A DNA stretch of 64,000 nucleotides from Bacillus oleivorans (GCF_900207585.1 NZ_OAOP01000004.1:372001-436000); one strand, 5' to 3'; counted from the stretch's first letter, positions 26,263 through 36,932 are shown. Notes: generated by a model not told the origin, from the sequence alone. Numbers and translations: made by a program.

Positions 26263-27105
26263 ATGATTAAAGGCTTACAAGATACAACTACTTTGCATAA
26301 TGGAGTTAAAATGCCGCGGCTTGGTATTGGCGTATTTAAAGTTGAACAAGGTCCTGAATTAGTTCATGCTGTTAAATTTGCCATTAAACATGGGTATCGC
26401 AGCATTGATACAGCCGCCATTTATGAAAATGAGGAAAGCGTTGGTCAAGCGATCCGTGAAGGGCTGGATGAAGCAGGCATATCTAGAGAAGAACTATTTG
26501 TTACATCCAAAGTATGGAACTCCGATTTAGGGTACGAATCGACCATTAATGCTTATGAAACAAGCTTAAAGAAACTAGGTCTTGATTATTTAGATTTATA
26601 CCTTATCCACTGGCCAGTTCAAGGTAAATACAAAGAAGCGTGGCGGGCATTAGAGACTCTTTATAAACAAGGCAAAGTAAAGGCTATTGGAGTTAGTAAT
26701 TTTCAGGTCCATCATCTTGAAGACTTAATGAAGGATGCAGAAATAAAACCAATGGTCAATCAAGTTGAATACCATCCACGATTAACCCAGAAAGAAGTTC
26801 ATGCCTTTTGCCAGGAGCATGGCATTCAGTTAGAAGCTTGGTCACCTTTAATGCAAGGTCAATTATTGGATAATCCAGTTTTGCAAGAAATCGCTAATAC
26901 CTATAACAAAACCATTGCACAAATTATTATAAGATGGGATTTGCAAAACGGAGTTGTAACCATTCCAAAATCTACGAAAGAACATCGCATTGTCGAGAAC
27001 GCTTCAGTCTTTGATTTTGAGCTGACGAAAGAAGACATGTGGCGAATTGGTCAGCTAAATCAAAATTATCGCGTAGGACCCGATCCTGACAACTTTGACT
27101 TCTAG
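26263..27105 (+). CDS. Aldo/keto reductase (YtbE-like)
   Basis: NADPH-dependent carbonyl reductase (280 aa) with the AKR tetrad: Asp and Tyr in SIDTAAIYENEE, Lys in VTSKVWNSDLG and His in LYLIHWP. The C-terminal cofactor motif IPKSTKEHRIVEN is present. The ATG is 10 nt after GGAGG; the in-frame TTG six bases earlier is too close. In this context it probably detoxifies an aldehyde or quinone sensed by the HxlR protein. Confidence 0.93.
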   Translation: MIKGLQDTTTLHNGVKMPRLGIGVFKVEQGPELVHAVKFAIKHGYRSIDTAAIYENEESVGQAIREGLDEAGISREELFVTSKVWNSDLGYESTINAYETSLKKLGLDYLDLYLIHWPVQGKYKEAWRALETLYKQGKVKAIGVSNFQVHHLEDLMKDAEIKPMVNQVEYHPRLTQKEVHAFCQEHGIQLEAWSPLMQGQLLDNPVLQEIANTYNKTIAQIIIRWDLQNGVVTIPKSTKEHRIVENASVFDFELTKEDMWRIGQLNQNYRVGPDPDNFDF

Positions 27106-27119
27106 TTTATTAAAAATCA

Positions 27120-27158
27120 AAATAGACGCTTCCCTTCATACGGCAGCGTCTATTTTTA
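27120..27158 (+). terminator. Terminator of the ytbDE-like unit
   Basis: AAATAGACGCT and AGCGTCTATTTTT form an 11-bp stem with a T-tract. Confidence 0.85.
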
Positions 27159-27169
27159 CTTTTCAATTA

Positions 27170-28159
27170 TTATATTAAGCTTTTATTTTTCACATGGATA
27201 TAGGTGACGGCTAATGCCAGTACCAGGACGGTTCCCTTCACAATGTCAAAGGCATAGTAAGGCAGATTCAAAATCGTTAATCCATTGAGTAAGATTCCGA
27301 TGACAGCTGCACCAAAAAAAGTTCCAATCGCGTTGGGCTTCCCAGCACCTAGTACGGAGTACCCGACAAAAACTGCTGCAACCGCCTCCATCAGCAACGG
27401 TGCACCGGCATCAATCTGCCCAGAGCCTACCCGTGCTGCAAATAAAATACCGGCTAAGGAGGCAAAAATGCCTGAAACGACATAAGAGATACACTTAACT
27501 TTACGGACGCTGATTCCTGATAATGTTGCTGCCTCAGCATTTCCGCCTGTCATATAAAGAATACGTCCCCATCTGGTAAAATTCAAAACTACATAAGCTA
27601 TAATTACTAATAAAATCATAATCCAAACAGGGACAGGAATCCGAAGCAGCTGTCCTTGTCCAATCCATAAAAAGGCTTGTGAGAACTCACCAATTGCCGT
27701 TCCCCCAGACGTTAGCGGCATATGATTGTAAATCGAATAGCCCTCTGTATAGGTACGATGAAGTCCTGCTACGATATACATCGAACTTAGAGTAGCCAAT
27801 AAATCCGGGATACCAACGACCACAATTAAAAAACTATTAAATAAGCCAACCGCTGCCCCCACCAGAATAGGTAAAATAAGGACAAGCCAAAGCGGGAGAT
27901 CATACCAAACCATTAGTGAGGCAGTAATGACAGTAGATAATGACATGGTCGAACCTACTGATAAATCAAAACCGCCTACAACTAATGTAAACGTAATTCC
28001 TAGTGCAAGTACGGTCACAATAGAAATCGATCTCAGAATATCCGTTAAGTTTCCGTACGTAAAGAAGGCTTCACTAATCATGCTAAAATAAAGGACGATT
28101 ATTAATAAAAGGGCAATTGCACCGTATTTAAATAGAAATTGGATGCTTTTCTCTTTCAT
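27170..28159 (-). CDS. Sugar-type ABC transporter permease (candidate methylthioribose)
   Basis: RbsC-family permease (329 aa) with 8-10 hydrophobic segments and the family stretches TFTLVVGGFDLSVGS and GGNAEAATLSGISVRK. The start is the ATG of MKEKSIQFLF with AAAGGAAG upstream; it overlaps the ATPase gene by about 30 bp. It is the last of five overlapping or closely spaced genes headed by mtnK and mtnA, so it should carry a ribose-like thioether sugar, most simply methylthioribose. Confidence 0.9.
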   Translation of the reverse strand: MKEKSIQFLFKYGAIALLLIIVLYFSMISEAFFTYGNLTDILRSISIVTVLALGITFTLVVGGFDLSVGSTMSLSTVITASLMVWYDLPLWLVLILPILVGAAVGLFNSFLIVVVGIPDLLATLSSMYIVAGLHRTYTEGYSIYNHMPLTSGGTAIGEFSQAFLWIGQGQLLRIPVPVWIMILLVIIAYVVLNFTRWGRILYMTGGNAEAATLSGISVRKVKCISYVVSGIFASLAGILFAARVGSGQIDAGAPLLMEAVAAVFVGYSVLGAGKPNAIGTFFGAAVIGILLNGLTILNLPYYAFDIVKGTVLVLALAVTYIHVKNKSLI

Positions 28160-29666
28160 GCTGGTCTTCCTTTCCCCCGCTTGCATATAACAAGATCCGT
28201 TCTTGGGTTGCTTCTCCTTGAGCAAATTCTTTTACAACTCGGCCATCATACATAACCAAAATCCGATCTGAAATCGTTAATATTTCGTGAATTTCACTAG
28301 ACAGATAGAGAATACCCTTCCCCTCTTCGGAAAGGTCGCGGATGAGATTATAAATATCATTTTTAGCTCCTATATCCACACCCTTTGTCGGTTCATCAAA
28401 CAAGTAAACACTGGATTCCTGTGACATCCATTTGCCAATAGCGACTTTTTGCTGATTTCCGCCACTCAAATGATGTATGGGTGTCTCAGTACTTCCTGCT
28501 TTAATTTGCAAGAAAGAAATAATATGTTCTGTAAAGGTTCTTTCAGATTTATGATTGATGAACAAGCCTTTTGTGAATTTTTTTAAGTTTGGAAAAGTCG
28601 CGTTTTTTCTAACGGATTCGTGGATAAATAAACCTTCTTTCCGGCGTTCTTCAGGTATAAGCACCATTCCTGCTTCGATCGCGTCGCTTGGATGCTTAAC
28701 TTTTACTGCTTGATCAGTAACGTTAATCGTCCCTTTTAATACAGGAGTAACTCCCATTAGGCTTTTGGCAAGCTCTGTCTTTCCTGCCCCAACTAGGCCA
28801 ACAACTCCAACAATCTCACCAGCACATACAGAGAATGAAATATCATGCAGTTTTCTTTCGGCAGATAATTCCTTTATTTCGAGTACTGACCTTCCAATTC
28901 GTTTCTCCCTTTCGCCATGGTTTGTGGAAAGAGATCTACCAAGCATTAATTCTACAACTTGCTCCGGTGTAGTAATTGTTGTATCCAAAGTCCGAACTAC
29001 AGTCCCTTCCCGCATAATTGTAATTTGATCACAAATTTCAAATACTTCAGGAAGGCGATGCGTAATGAAAATGATCCCTACTCCTTTATTTTTTAAGCTT
29101 TTTATCACTTTAAATAATTGCTCTGCTTCATGTATAGATAACGGTGCTGTCGGTTCATCAAATATGATTACTTTTGCTGAGTGGACAAGGGCACGGGCAA
29201 TTAACACAATCTGCTTCTCTGCTAAAGAAAGCTCAGATGCTGGCCAATGTAATTCAATATGATCGGCATGAACTTGTTTTAATATTTGACGGGCTTTTTC
29301 ATACAGCTTTCTTTTCGAAATAAAAACATCCTTGCTTGATGCAAACGTATCTAGCAAAATATTTTCTGCTGCAGACATTTGAGGAACGATTGCCGTATCG
29401 ACTTCCTGATAGACGCAATAGATACCTTGAATTTTTGCCGCTTTTGGCGATTTGAATCTCATACTTTCTCCGTTTAACAAAATCTCTCCTCGATCCTGTT
29501 CATAAACACCCGAAAGTATATTCATCAGTGTACTTTTTCCTGCACCATTTGCTCCGAGAAGAGCATGAACTTCACCACTTTTCAGTTGGAAGCTCGCGTT
29601 TTTCAATGCTGTTGCTGATCCGAACTTCTTTTCAATATTTCTCATTACAAGTGAAGTTTCTCGCAT
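28128..29666 (-). CDS. Sugar-type ABC transporter, duplicated ATPase
   Basis: RbsA-like protein (512 aa) with two nucleotide-binding domains. The first has Walker A LLGANGAGKSTLM, signature LSLAEKQ (degenerate, as usual) and IIFDEPTAPLS; the second has GLVGAGKTELAKSL, LSGGNQQKVAIGKW and YLFDEPTKGVD. The first-domain tract IYCVYQEVD is typical of CUT2 transporters. The ATG follows GGGGGTGA. Part of the mtnKA operon transporter. Confidence 0.92.
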   Translation of the reverse strand: MRETSLVMRNIEKKFGSATALKNASFQLKSGEVHALLGANGAGKSTLMNILSGVYEQDRGEILLNGESMRFKSPKAAKIQGIYCVYQEVDTAIVPQMSAAENILLDTFASSKDVFISKRKLYEKARQILKQVHADHIELHWPASELSLAEKQIVLIARALVHSAKVIIFDEPTAPLSIHEAEQLFKVIKSLKNKGVGIIFITHRLPEVFEICDQITIMREGTVVRTLDTTITTPEQVVELMLGRSLSTNHGEREKRIGRSVLEIKELSAERKLHDISFSVCAGEIVGVVGLVGAGKTELAKSLMGVTPVLKGTINVTDQAVKVKHPSDAIEAGMVLIPEERRKEGLFIHESVRKNATFPNLKKFTKGLFINHKSERTFTEHIISFLQIKAGSTETPIHHLSGGNQQKVAIGKWMSQESSVYLFDEPTKGVDIGAKNDIYNLIRDLSEEGKGILYLSSEIHEILTISDRILVMYDGRVVKEFAQGEATQERILLYASGGKEDQHEREKHPISI

Positions 29667-29739
29667 AGACAATCACCCCCGAAATATTCATAGGTGAACT
29701 TTTGTTAAAGCTTTTAAGACGATCCGGATTCCCCTTGCC

Positions 29740-30828
29740 TTACTGGCCTTCCAATTCCTTTAATACCTCTGTATATCCTTGTTCACTTGCTCCCCAGCCT
29801 TTAATATACTCATGAAGTTCATTAGTTGTAATCTGCTCTTGCGGAAGACTTGCCTGATCAACAAACACAGGATCAAGCACTATTTTTTCAGGAGGATTGT
29901 CTCCATTTAATTTTTGATAGAGATACCTTACCTGGATTCGGCCAATATCTGTTGGATCTACAGCCGCAGAAGCAACCCATGGACTGTTTTCTTGCTGCAT
30001 CAATTGTAAATCCTCGTCACTCATATCGATCCCGTATACTTTAATATCTGTTCTCCCTGCTTGCTCTAAAGCACGTACAGCTCCTTTGGCAAACTCATCC
30101 CAAGCTGCCCAAACCGCAGTAATTTCACCTTCATTTGGGTATTGTTTTAGAATAGCTTCCATTTGTGCTTGTGTATCTAGAGCTGTATTGGCTGTCGCGG
30201 CTCCAAATGCAGCTACTTCTTTAATGCCTGGGTTATTATTCAAAAACTCAGCATAAGCCACTTGCCGTCTTTCCATTGGAGCAAAGCCGGCTACCCAAAT
30301 TTTTACTATATTGGCGCTGCCGCTTGCATCTTCTGCCAGTTTATTCAAAGTTAACTCTGCCATTTTCTCATCGCCTTGCTGTAAAACAGGTACGCCTTCC
30401 ACGCTCACGTCAGCATCAAAGGCAACTACAGGTATACCTGCAGCTATTGCTTTTTCTACACCTGGTGTCAGTGCTTCTTTTGTGCCATGATCAATTAAGA
30501 TTCCATCAAACCCTTGGTTAATCGCTGCATCCAAATGAGATGCCATTTTCGCAAGGTCCCCATCAGAAGTAAAGACCGTAACAGAACCGCCGAACTTTTC
30601 TGCCTGCTCCTCGACTCCAGCAATATATTGTGCAGAGAAGGTTCCAAGGTTAATTTGCATAATAAGAGCGATTTTTTTATTTGCGAGCGGATGGTCTGTA
30701 TTCGTTTTGGTTTCAGAAGGATGACTAGCTTCCTGTGCGCCCGCTCCCGTACCTTGTGGCTGACACCCGACCAGTAAAGTTCCAGCTAGTAAAATGACAA
30801 ACATAAAAACATGTAATCTTTTTTTCAT
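29740..30828 (-). CDS. Sugar-binding lipoprotein (candidate methylthioribose)
   Basis: Periplasmic-binding-protein type I lipoprotein (362 aa). The lipobox is LLVGCQPQG; the body has the RbsB-like fold ([46 protein letters not shown]). Its ATG overlaps the mtnA stop by 4 bp, so it is translationally coupled to methylthioribose-1-phosphate isomerase. This coupling is the best evidence that the ligand is methylthioribose. Confidence 0.9.
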   Translation of the reverse strand: MKKRLHVFMFVILLAGTLLVGCQPQGTGAGAQEASHPSETKTNTDHPLANKKIALIMQINLGTFSAQYIAGVEEQAEKFGGSVTVFTSDGDLAKMASHLDAAINQGFDGILIDHGTKEALTPGVEKAIAAGIPVVAFDADVSVEGVPVLQQGDEKMAELTLNKLAEDASGSANIVKIWVAGFAPMERRQVAYAEFLNNNPGIKEVAAFGAATANTALDTQAQMEAILKQYPNEGEITAVWAAWDEFAKGAVRALEQAGRTDIKVYGIDMSDEDLQLMQQENSPWVASAAVDPTDIGRIQVRYLYQKLNGDNPPEKIVLDPVFVDQASLPQEQITTNELHEYIKGWGASEQGYTEVLKELEGQ

Positions 30829-31886
30829 AATCCAATTTTCACCCCTATTTGACTGCCAATCAGGCTTTTAATATTTTCTTGATAGTTCGGATACAGGATC
30901 CCTTTTTCCGTAATAATGGCGGTTATATATTTTGCTGGTGTGACATCGAATGCAGGATTAAAAACTTTTGTATTTTCTGGGGCAATCCGGATGTCACCTA
31001 AATGAGTGACCTCTTCAGCCTTTCGTTCTTCTATTGGAATCTCTGTTCCGCTTGCAATGGTTAAATCAAAAGTTGAGGATGGTGCGGCTACATAAAAAGG
31101 AATATCAAAAGCATTTGCTAATATGGCTAAACCTAAGGTTCCAATTTTATTGGCTGTGTCGCCATTAGCAGCAATCCGATCCGCTCCTACAATGATGGCT
31201 TCAATCTGTTTCGACTGAATCGTGTGTGCAGCCATGCTGTCGGTAATTAACGTGGCATCTACTCCTGATTGCTGCAGCTCCCACACAGTTAGTCTGGACC
31301 CTTGAAGGACTGGGCGAGTTTCGCAGGCAAAGACACAGAACTGTTTCCCTCTTTCAGCCCCAAGATGAAAAGGCGCAAGGGCGGTACCATATTTGGCAGT
31401 AGCAATCGATCCGGCATTACAAATCGTCATTACGTTTTGAGCAGTTTTGAGCAGCTCTAGCCCATACTCACCGATTAGCCTGCATGTTGCTTCATCTTCT
31501 TCATGAATCCTTTTGGCTTCTTCTATCAGGATTGTTTTTGCATGATTAACTGTGTTTGCATTTTTCACAGCTTTCATTAGCCGTTCAAGTGCCCAGAATA
31601 GGTTCACTGCTGTGGGACGGGTTCCCGCTAAATAACGAGAATCCTCCTGAAGCAGCTGATAAAATTCTTTCAGATTCGCGGTTTTGTGTCGGTTTGCTCC
31701 AAACGCGAGTCCATAAGCTGCAGTAATGCCAATCGCAGGGGCTCCGCGTACTTTCAAAGTCACAATGGCATCATATACGTCCTCAATGGTTTCGAGAGTT
31801 AGATAGTGTATTTCAGTTGGCAGCTTCTGCTGATTTAAAATGGCCAGTTTTTCTGCATGCCATTTTATAGATATTGGAACAGTCAT
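30825..31886 (-). CDS. mtnA: S-methyl-5-thioribose-1-phosphate isomerase
   Basis: Isomerises methylthioribose-1-P to methylthioribulose-1-P in methionine salvage (353 aa, usual length). Motifs: [16 protein letters not shown], catalytic Cys in [10 protein letters not shown] and Asp in [12 protein letters not shown]. The start overlaps the mtnK stop by 4 bp. Same operon as the kinase and the downstream sugar-type importer. Confidence 0.97.
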   Translation of the reverse strand: MTVPISIKWHAEKLAILNQQKLPTEIHYLTLETIEDVYDAIVTLKVRGAPAIGITAAYGLAFGANRHKTANLKEFYQLLQEDSRYLAGTRPTAVNLFWALERLMKAVKNANTVNHAKTILIEEAKRIHEEDEATCRLIGEYGLELLKTAQNVMTICNAGSIATAKYGTALAPFHLGAERGKQFCVFACETRPVLQGSRLTVWELQQSGVDATLITDSMAAHTIQSKQIEAIIVGADRIAANGDTANKIGTLGLAILANAFDIPFYVAAPSSTFDLTIASGTEIPIEERKAEEVTHLGDIRIAPENTKVFNPAFDVTPAKYITAIITEKGILYPNYQENIKSLIGSQIGVKIGL

Positions 31887-33073
31887 CGTAACTTCTCCTC
31901 TAATAAAGTAATAGCTTCTTTGATCGACTTGAATTCTCTGCGCTGCAATATGAGAGCTGTACCGATTGCAAGTGCATGTCTTTTTGATGTAATTCTCTTC
32001 TCGTTGTCTTGAATTCCATCCAGATCTTTTACATGCGCCAGTCCGACTGTTCTTCTGATTAGTTCGCAGCCGGCAAAGCCTAAGGCATCTGAAAAAACCT
32101 TTTGTAAAAATTGCTTTTGGTAGCCCTCCACTTCTGCAAAAGGTTCCACATTGTTTTTATCCCATAATTCAGAAAATACAGAAGCGAAAACATTCCATGT
32201 ATTTTCAATGTGTGTCTTGATCACTTCTCTTTTGTTTCCTTCCCTTACAATAACTTGAAAGATTAGATTCCCAATAAACAGACCGACATCAAAGCCAATT
32301 GGACCATAAAAGGCGAATTCCGGATCAATCACCTTTGTTTCTGTATCACTTGCAAAAATACTTCCCGTATGAAGATCTCCATGTAATAGTGCTTCCGCCT
32401 CTGTAAGAAAGCTTCTTTTTAACCTGGCTACTTCAAGTTTTAACGGTTTATTGTTCCAAATCCCTTCCAAATCAGTTCGCAGCTCTGGTTCATAATTATT
32501 TGTTTCATGATCGAAAAATGGGTCCGTAAAAATCAGATCTTCAGTAATTTTGCATAGCTCTGGATTTGAAAACTTAACAGCCAAACGTTTCTTTTCAAAA
32601 GGATGTAATGCAAAATCGGAAGTTGAAAACAGAGTACGAGCTAAATATTCACCAATATCACTAGACAGCTTAGGATAGTCTTCACCATTAATCAAACCGC
32701 TTCGGGCAATCGTTAAATGAGACAAATCCTCCATGATTGTAATCGCCAGATTTTCGTCTGTTGCAAATACCTTCGGAACAAGATGCGGCACATATTCCCC
32801 ATGCTTTTTCAATGCATTGGCTTCGATAGTGGATCTTTTTAGTGTAAGTGGCCAGCTTTCTCCTACGACCTTTGCATAAGGCAACGCCTGTTTTATAATA
32901 ACGCCTCTGCCTTTTTCAGCATCTGTAATCTTGAATACATAATTAAGATTGCCGTCTCCGATTTCCCGCACTTCTAAGCATGCTGTTTCTTTAAATAACT
33001 TCAATTCCTTTACGAGTTGAGCTGCTGATTCGACGGTCAAAGGCTCATATTTTTGTTTTTCTAAAATAGTCAT
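31883..33073 (-). CDS. mtnK: S-methyl-5-thioribose kinase
   Basis: Phosphorylates methylthioribose at C1 (396 aa). APH-like kinase fold with the catalytic loop [13 protein letters not shown] and metal site [13 protein letters not shown]-terminal lid residues ([13 protein letters not shown]) are typical. First gene after a SAM riboswitch on the minus strand; its stop overlaps the mtnA start (ATGA). Confidence 0.97.
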   Translation of the reverse strand: MTILEKQKYEPLTVESAAQLVKELKLFKETACLEVREIGDGNLNYVFKITDAEKGRGVIIKQALPYAKVVGESWPLTLKRSTIEANALKKHGEYVPHLVPKVFATDENLAITIMEDLSHLTIARSGLINGEDYPKLSSDIGEYLARTLFSTSDFALHPFEKKRLAVKFSNPELCKITEDLIFTDPFFDHETNNYEPELRTDLEGIWNNKPLKLEVARLKRSFLTEAEALLHGDLHTGSIFASDTETKVIDPEFAFYGPIGFDVGLFIGNLIFQVIVREGNKREVIKTHIENTWNVFASVFSELWDKNNVEPFAEVEGYQKQFLQKVFSDALGFAGCELIRRTVGLAHVKDLDGIQDNEKRITSKRHALAIGTALILQRREFKSIKEAITLLEEKLR

Positions 33074-33176
33074 TTCAAACAGTCCTTTCAGTAAAAAATT
33101 GTGTGATTAAACCATCCCTTTTCATTCCTTAAGAGATGGTTTCAATGAGAATCGGAATGATTTAGACATTCTCATG

Positions 33177-33216
33177 AATAAAATAAAAAGCCCCTTTCCA
33201 AATGAAAGAGGCTTAA
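33177..33216 (-). terminator. SAM riboswitch terminator of mtnK
   Basis: On the minus strand AAGCCTCTTTC, a short loop and GGAAAGGGGCTTTTTATTTT form the terminator downstream of the aptamer. Confidence 0.88.
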
Positions 33217-33224
33217 GAAAAATC

Positions 33225-33395
33225 TTCTTCGCCTCTCATCTCTCAGAAATTCACTTTCTGAATGGAATTAGCACCGTGCCTTACAGGATTTCTCCTGGCG
33301 CAGTCAAAAAATGCGCCCCGTTTCACAACGGTATTACGGTCGGTTGCTGGGCTTCATCGGGCCAATTTCCCTCCGCCTGCTCTTGATAAGAGTAC
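33225..33395 (-). ncRNA. SAM-I (S-box) riboswitch of mtnKA
   Basis: Minus-strand S-box with CTCTTATCAAGAGCAGGCGG, GGCCCGATGAAGCCC, GGCACGGTGCTAATTCCA and a closing GAGAGATGAGAGGC. It is longer than usual because one internal arm is extended (GGGCGCATTTTTTGACTGCG). Confidence 0.96.
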
Positions 33396-33437
33396 TTAAA
33401 AATATTTAATTATGATTACTTGGATTACATGAGCAAA

Positions 33438-33467
33438 ATGTTAGCATCGTTCTGTAGTGAATGTCAA
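33438..33467 (-). promoter_or_regulatory. Promoter for mtnK transcript
   Basis: On the minus strand: -35 TTGACA, 18-bp spacer, -10 TAACAT, about 45 bp before the riboswitch. Confidence 0.65.
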
Positions 33468-33497
33468 TTATTTTTTCTAAATTAAAAATAATCTATA

Positions 33498-33525
33498 TTG
33501 ACATAATTTTCAATCGGTGTATAAT
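33498..33525 (+). promoter_or_regulatory. Promoter for mtnW transcript
   Basis: TTGACA, a 16-bp spacer and a perfect TATAAT, about 30 bp before the plus-strand riboswitch. Confidence 0.85.
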
Positions 33526-33556
33526 ACAAATTAAGATTTTTTTAAAACTAAATTTA

Positions 33557-33667
33557 TTTCTTATCAAGAGTAGGTGGAGGGACCAAGCCCTATGAAACCC
33601 GGCAACCGATCCTTATTTTAGGACACGGTGCTAATTCTTGCAGCGCGAAGCTGAGAGATAAGAAGCT
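33557..33667 (+). ncRNA. SAM-I (S-box) riboswitch of mtnWXBD
   Basis: Plus-strand S-box: TTCTTATCAAGAGTAGGTGG, AGGGACCAAGCCC, GAAACCCGGCAACCG, GACACGGTGCTAATTCTTGC and a closing GAGAGATAAGAAG. Followed by an intrinsic terminator. Confidence 0.96.
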
Positions 33668-33678
33668 GGTAAACAATA

Positions 33679-33712
33679 AACCTCTTCTTATTTGAAGAGG
33701 TTTTTATTTTTT
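33679..33712 (+). terminator. SAM riboswitch terminator of mtnW
   Basis: AAACCTCTTC, TTATTT, GAAGAGGTTTTTATTTTT. Confidence 0.92.
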
Positions 33713-33778
33713 ATTCGCTCAGTCTGCGCTCCCTCGCCTCAGGTAAATTTTGAGTAATGCAAAGAAAGGAGGCAAATG

Positions 33779-34999
33779 ATGAGTGAAGTTATCGCTTCCT
33801 ATCAAATTTATGGGAAGACAGGTTCTTTTGAGAAAAAAGCAGAAGGAATTGCACTAGGGTTAACCGTTGGTTCTTGGACTGATTTACCCCTTTTAGAACA
33901 AAATCAGTTAGCAAAACATAAGGGGCAAGTTATTTCTATTCAAGAATTTCCAGCAGATGTCCATCCAGATAAAAAGGACGAAATTAAAGCTGAAGTAAAG
34001 ATTTCCTATCCAAGCTTAAATTTCTCTTCAGATTTTCCTGCTATTTTAACCACTGTTTTTGGAAAATTGTCATTAGACGGAGAAATCAAATTACAAGATT
34101 TAATTTTTGCTCCAAAGTTGCTTCAAAGTTTCCCTGGCCCCCAGTTTGGGATTGAAGGAATCAGGAGCATCCTAAACATCCAAGACCGCCCATTAGTTAT
34201 GAGTATATTTAAGGGTGTGATCGGAAGGGATTTAGATTATTTAACATCTCAGCTTAGGGAGCAAGCTTTAGGTGGAGTAGACCTTGTTAAAGACGATGAA
34301 ATTCTGTTTGAAAACCCTCTTACTCCATTTGAAAAACGAATTCTCGCGTCTAAAAAAGTATTACAGGAAGTTTTTGAAGAAACCGGACATCGTACCCTTT
34401 ATGCTGTTAACTTGACTGGAAGAACATCCGAGTTAAGAGATAAGGCCAGAAAAGCAAAAGAACTTGGAGCAGATGCATTGCTCTTTAATGTTCATTCCTA
34501 TGGTCTTGATGTACTGCAGGAATTAGCAGAAGATGAGGAAATCAGGCTTCCGCTTATGGCTCATCCGGCATTTAGCGGGGCTTTTACTTCTTCACCTTTT
34601 TATGGTGTTTCAGGATCGCTCGTCCTAGGGAAATTAGTTCGTTATGCCGGGGCAGACTTCTCGCTGTTCCCTTCTCCATACGGAAGCGTCGCCCTTGAAA
34701 AATCGATTGCCCTAGCAATCGGTGAAAAATTAACGGAAGAAACCAGCTTAAAGCAGGCTTTCCCTGTCCCTTCCGCAGGTATTCATCCTGGTCTAGTTCC
34801 GCTTTTGATTAAAGACTTTGGAAAGGATTGTATTATTAACGCAGGTGGCGGGGTTCATGGACATCCGCATGGTGCAGCCGGAGGCGGTAAGGCATTTCGT
34901 CAAGCAGTTGCTGCGGCGTTAGCTGGGGTTTCATTAAGTGATGCTGCAATAGAACAAATAGAGCTGAGAGAAGCCCTTGAATTATGGGGAGGAGCGTAA
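33779..34999 (+). CDS. mtnW: 2,3-diketo-5-methylthiopentyl-1-phosphate enolase
   Basis: RuBisCO-like protein of methionine salvage (406 aa) that enolises DK-MTP-1-P. RuBisCO-fold motifs include [13 protein letters not shown] and the phosphate-binding [18 protein letters not shown]; it replaces canonical RuBisCO carboxylase residues as in other RLPs. Of two adjacent ATG codons I prefer the second, 6 nt after GGAGG. Its stop overlaps the mtnX start (TAATG). Confidence 0.96.
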   Translation: MSEVIASYQIYGKTGSFEKKAEGIALGLTVGSWTDLPLLEQNQLAKHKGQVISIQEFPADVHPDKKDEIKAEVKISYPSLNFSSDFPAILTTVFGKLSLDGEIKLQDLIFAPKLLQSFPGPQFGIEGIRSILNIQDRPLVMSIFKGVIGRDLDYLTSQLREQALGGVDLVKDDEILFENPLTPFEKRILASKKVLQEVFEETGHRTLYAVNLTGRTSELRDKARKAKELGADALLFNVHSYGLDVLQELAEDEEIRLPLMAHPAFSGAFTSSPFYGVSGSLVLGKLVRYAGADFSLFPSPYGSVALEKSIALAIGEKLTEETSLKQAFPVPSAGIHPGLVPLLIKDFGKDCIINAGGGVHGHPHGAAGGGKAFRQAVAAALAGVSLSDAAIEQIELREALELWGGA

Positions 35000-35664
35000 T
35001 GAAACAACCAATCATCTTTTGTGATTTTGATGGAACCATCACGAACAAAGATAATATTGTCAATATCATGAATCAGTTTGGTCCGCCTGAAGCAGATGCC
35101 ATTAAAGAAGATATTTTAAACCAGCGGATTTCTATTTTTGAAGGAGTTAGCAGGCTATTTTCTTTACTCCCATCTTCTAAAAGAGATGACATCATCTCCT
35201 TTGTCATCAGGGATGCACAAATTCGCGAGGGCTTTCGTGAATTTGTAGAGTTTACAAGAGCAAGAAGCTTACCGCTTTATATTGTAAGTGGCGGCATCGA
35301 CTTTTTCGTTTATCCCTTACTGGAACCATTTGCACCTTTTGCAGGGATTTTCTGTAATGAAGCAGACTTTTCAGGAGATCACATTCATATAAACTTTCCG
35401 TATTCTTGTGATGAAAGCTGTTCAAGTAAAGGCTGCGGCTGCTGTAAGCCATCTATTATCAGGAAAATGTCTTCCGATAACCACTTGAACATTGTCATCG
35501 GGGACTCGATCACAGATCTTCAGGCAGCGAAGATGGCAGATGTCGTGATCGCAAGAGATTTCCTTATTAAAAAATGCGAAGAGTTAGGCATTCCTTATGA
35601 ACCTTTCGAAACATTCAAGGACTGTATTGACATCATTCAAAACCGATTGGATGTGAGAGTGTGA
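34999..35664 (+). CDS. mtnX: 2-hydroxy-3-keto-5-methylthiopentenyl-1-phosphate phosphatase
   Basis: HAD-superfamily phosphatase (221 aa) acting after MtnW. Motif [13 protein letters not shown], motif [11 protein letters not shown] and motif [13 protein letters not shown] are intact; a Cys cluster ([10 protein letters not shown]) is typical of the cap. The ATG overlaps the mtnW stop and follows GGGAGGAG. With MtnW it replaces the fused enolase-phosphatase MtnC, as in B. subtilis. Confidence 0.95.
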   Translation: MKQPIIFCDFDGTITNKDNIVNIMNQFGPPEADAIKEDILNQRISIFEGVSRLFSLLPSSKRDDIISFVIRDAQIREGFREFVEFTRARSLPLYIVSGGIDFFVYPLLEPFAPFAGIFCNEADFSGDHIHINFPYSCDESCSSKGCGCCKPSIIRKMSSDNHLNIVIGDSITDLQAAKMADVVIARDFLIKKCEELGIPYEPFETFKDCIDIIQNRLDVRV

Positions 35665-36281
35665 GTATATTTACATCCAAGTGGAATGAATTGGCTGACA
35701 TTAAAGATGAACTGGCTGTAAGAGATTGGTTTATGGGAACAAGCGGCAATTTAGCTATTAAAGTGAGTGATGAGCCGTTACAATTTCTAGTCACAGCTAG
35801 CGGCAAAGACAAAAGAAAGCGAACCGATGAGGACTTTCTTCTTGTTGATGCGAAAGGAAGAGCTATTAGTGCAACACATTTAAAGCCTTCCGCTGAAACG
35901 TTACTGCATTGTTCCATATATAGCAGGACTTCGGCTGGATGCAGTCTCCATATTCATACTGTTGCAAACAATGTTATCTCGGAAGTTTATGGGGATTCTG
36001 GCAAGGTTGATTTTCAAGGTCAGGAATTGATTAAGGCGTTGGATAGGTGGGAGGAGAATGCTCTTCTTTCTATTCCAATCATCCGAAATCATGCTCATAT
36101 ACCACATTTAGCCGAAGAATTTGAATCATACGTTACTGGCGAAAAAGGAGCGGTCCTGATTCGAAACCATGGCATTACGGTATGGGGCAAAAATGGGTTT
36201 GAAGCAAAAAAACTATTAGAAGCATGCGAATTTTTATTTCAATATCGCATTACCCTGTTACAAATTAAAAATTTTAAATAA
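35661..36281 (+). CDS. mtnB: Methylthioribulose-1-phosphate dehydratase
   Basis: Class II aldolase-like zinc dehydratase (206 aa). Zinc ligands lie in [12 protein letters not shown] and [11 protein letters not shown], and the general acid/base region in [10 protein letters not shown]. It starts with GTG overlapping the mtnX stop (GTGA). It makes diketo-methylthiopentyl-phosphate, the MtnW substrate. Confidence 0.95.
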   Translation: MSIFTSKWNELADIKDELAVRDWFMGTSGNLAIKVSDEPLQFLVTASGKDKRKRTDEDFLLVDAKGRAISATHLKPSAETLLHCSIYSRTSAGCSLHIHTVANNVISEVYGDSGKVDFQGQELIKALDRWEENALLSIPIIRNHAHIPHLAEEFESYVTGEKGAVLIRNHGITVWGKNGFEAKKLLEACEFLFQYRITLLQIKNFK

Positions 36282-36296
36282 GAGAGGAAGATTAAA

Positions 36297-36830
36297 ATGG
36301 CAACTATTAAAATTCAAGGTACCGAACAAATCATTTCAGGACAAACTGAGGTAGCTGCATTTTTGGAGGATCAAGGAGTTATTTATGAATATTGGGACAT
36401 TAATCAGCTTCCTGTAGAGCTTCGTGAAAAGTTTGATTTAAGTGACGAGGAAAAAGAAGAAATTTTAAAAGCCTTCAAAACTGAAATTGACTCCATTTCC
36501 GAACGTCGCGGCTACAAGTCGGCTGATGTTATTTCATTATCCGATTCTAATCCAAATTTAGATGCGCTTTTGAAAAACTTTGAAAGAAAGCATCATCATA
36601 CGGACGATGAAGTCCGCTTTATTGTAAGCGGTCATGGTGTTTTCATTATCAAAGGAGCAGACGAGGGCTTTTTCGAAGTTCATTTAAGCCCTGGTGACTT
36701 AATATCAGTCCCTGAGAATACACTTCATTATTTTACCCTATCTGACGATCGAAAGGTTGTAGCCATCCGCCTGTTCATTACTGCGGCAGGCTGGGAACCC
36801 GTGTATGCAGATGAAAATGTAAATGCATAA
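36297..36830 (+). CDS. mtnD: Acireductone dioxygenase
   Basis: Cupin metalloenzyme (177 aa) that turns the aci-reductone into 2-keto-4-methylthiobutyrate, the direct precursor of methionine. Metal ligands are in KHHHTDDEVRFIV and VPENTLHYF. The ATG follows GAGAGG. Last gene of mtnWXBD. No transaminase gene for the final step is seen here. Confidence 0.96.
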   Translation: MATIKIQGTEQIISGQTEVAAFLEDQGVIYEYWDINQLPVELREKFDLSDEEKEEILKAFKTEIDSISERRGYKSADVISLSDSNPNLDALLKNFERKHHHTDDEVRFIVSGHGVFIIKGADEGFFEVHLSPGDLISVPENTLHYFTLSDDRKVVAIRLFITAAGWEPVYADENVNA

Positions 36831-36847
36831 TCTCATTTAAAGGATAT

Positions 36848-36880
36848 AGTCCCAAGACATATGATTTTTGTCTTGGGACT
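36848..36880 (+). terminator. Terminator of mtnWXBD
   Basis: AGTCCCAAGACA and TGTCTTGGGACT form a perfect 12-bp stem followed by TCTCTCTTT; it can also serve the convergent gene. Confidence 0.85.
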
Positions 36881-36932
36881 TCTCTCTTTAAATACTACTC
36901 TATGATTTTTTAGGCGATTTTATTTGGAATGT

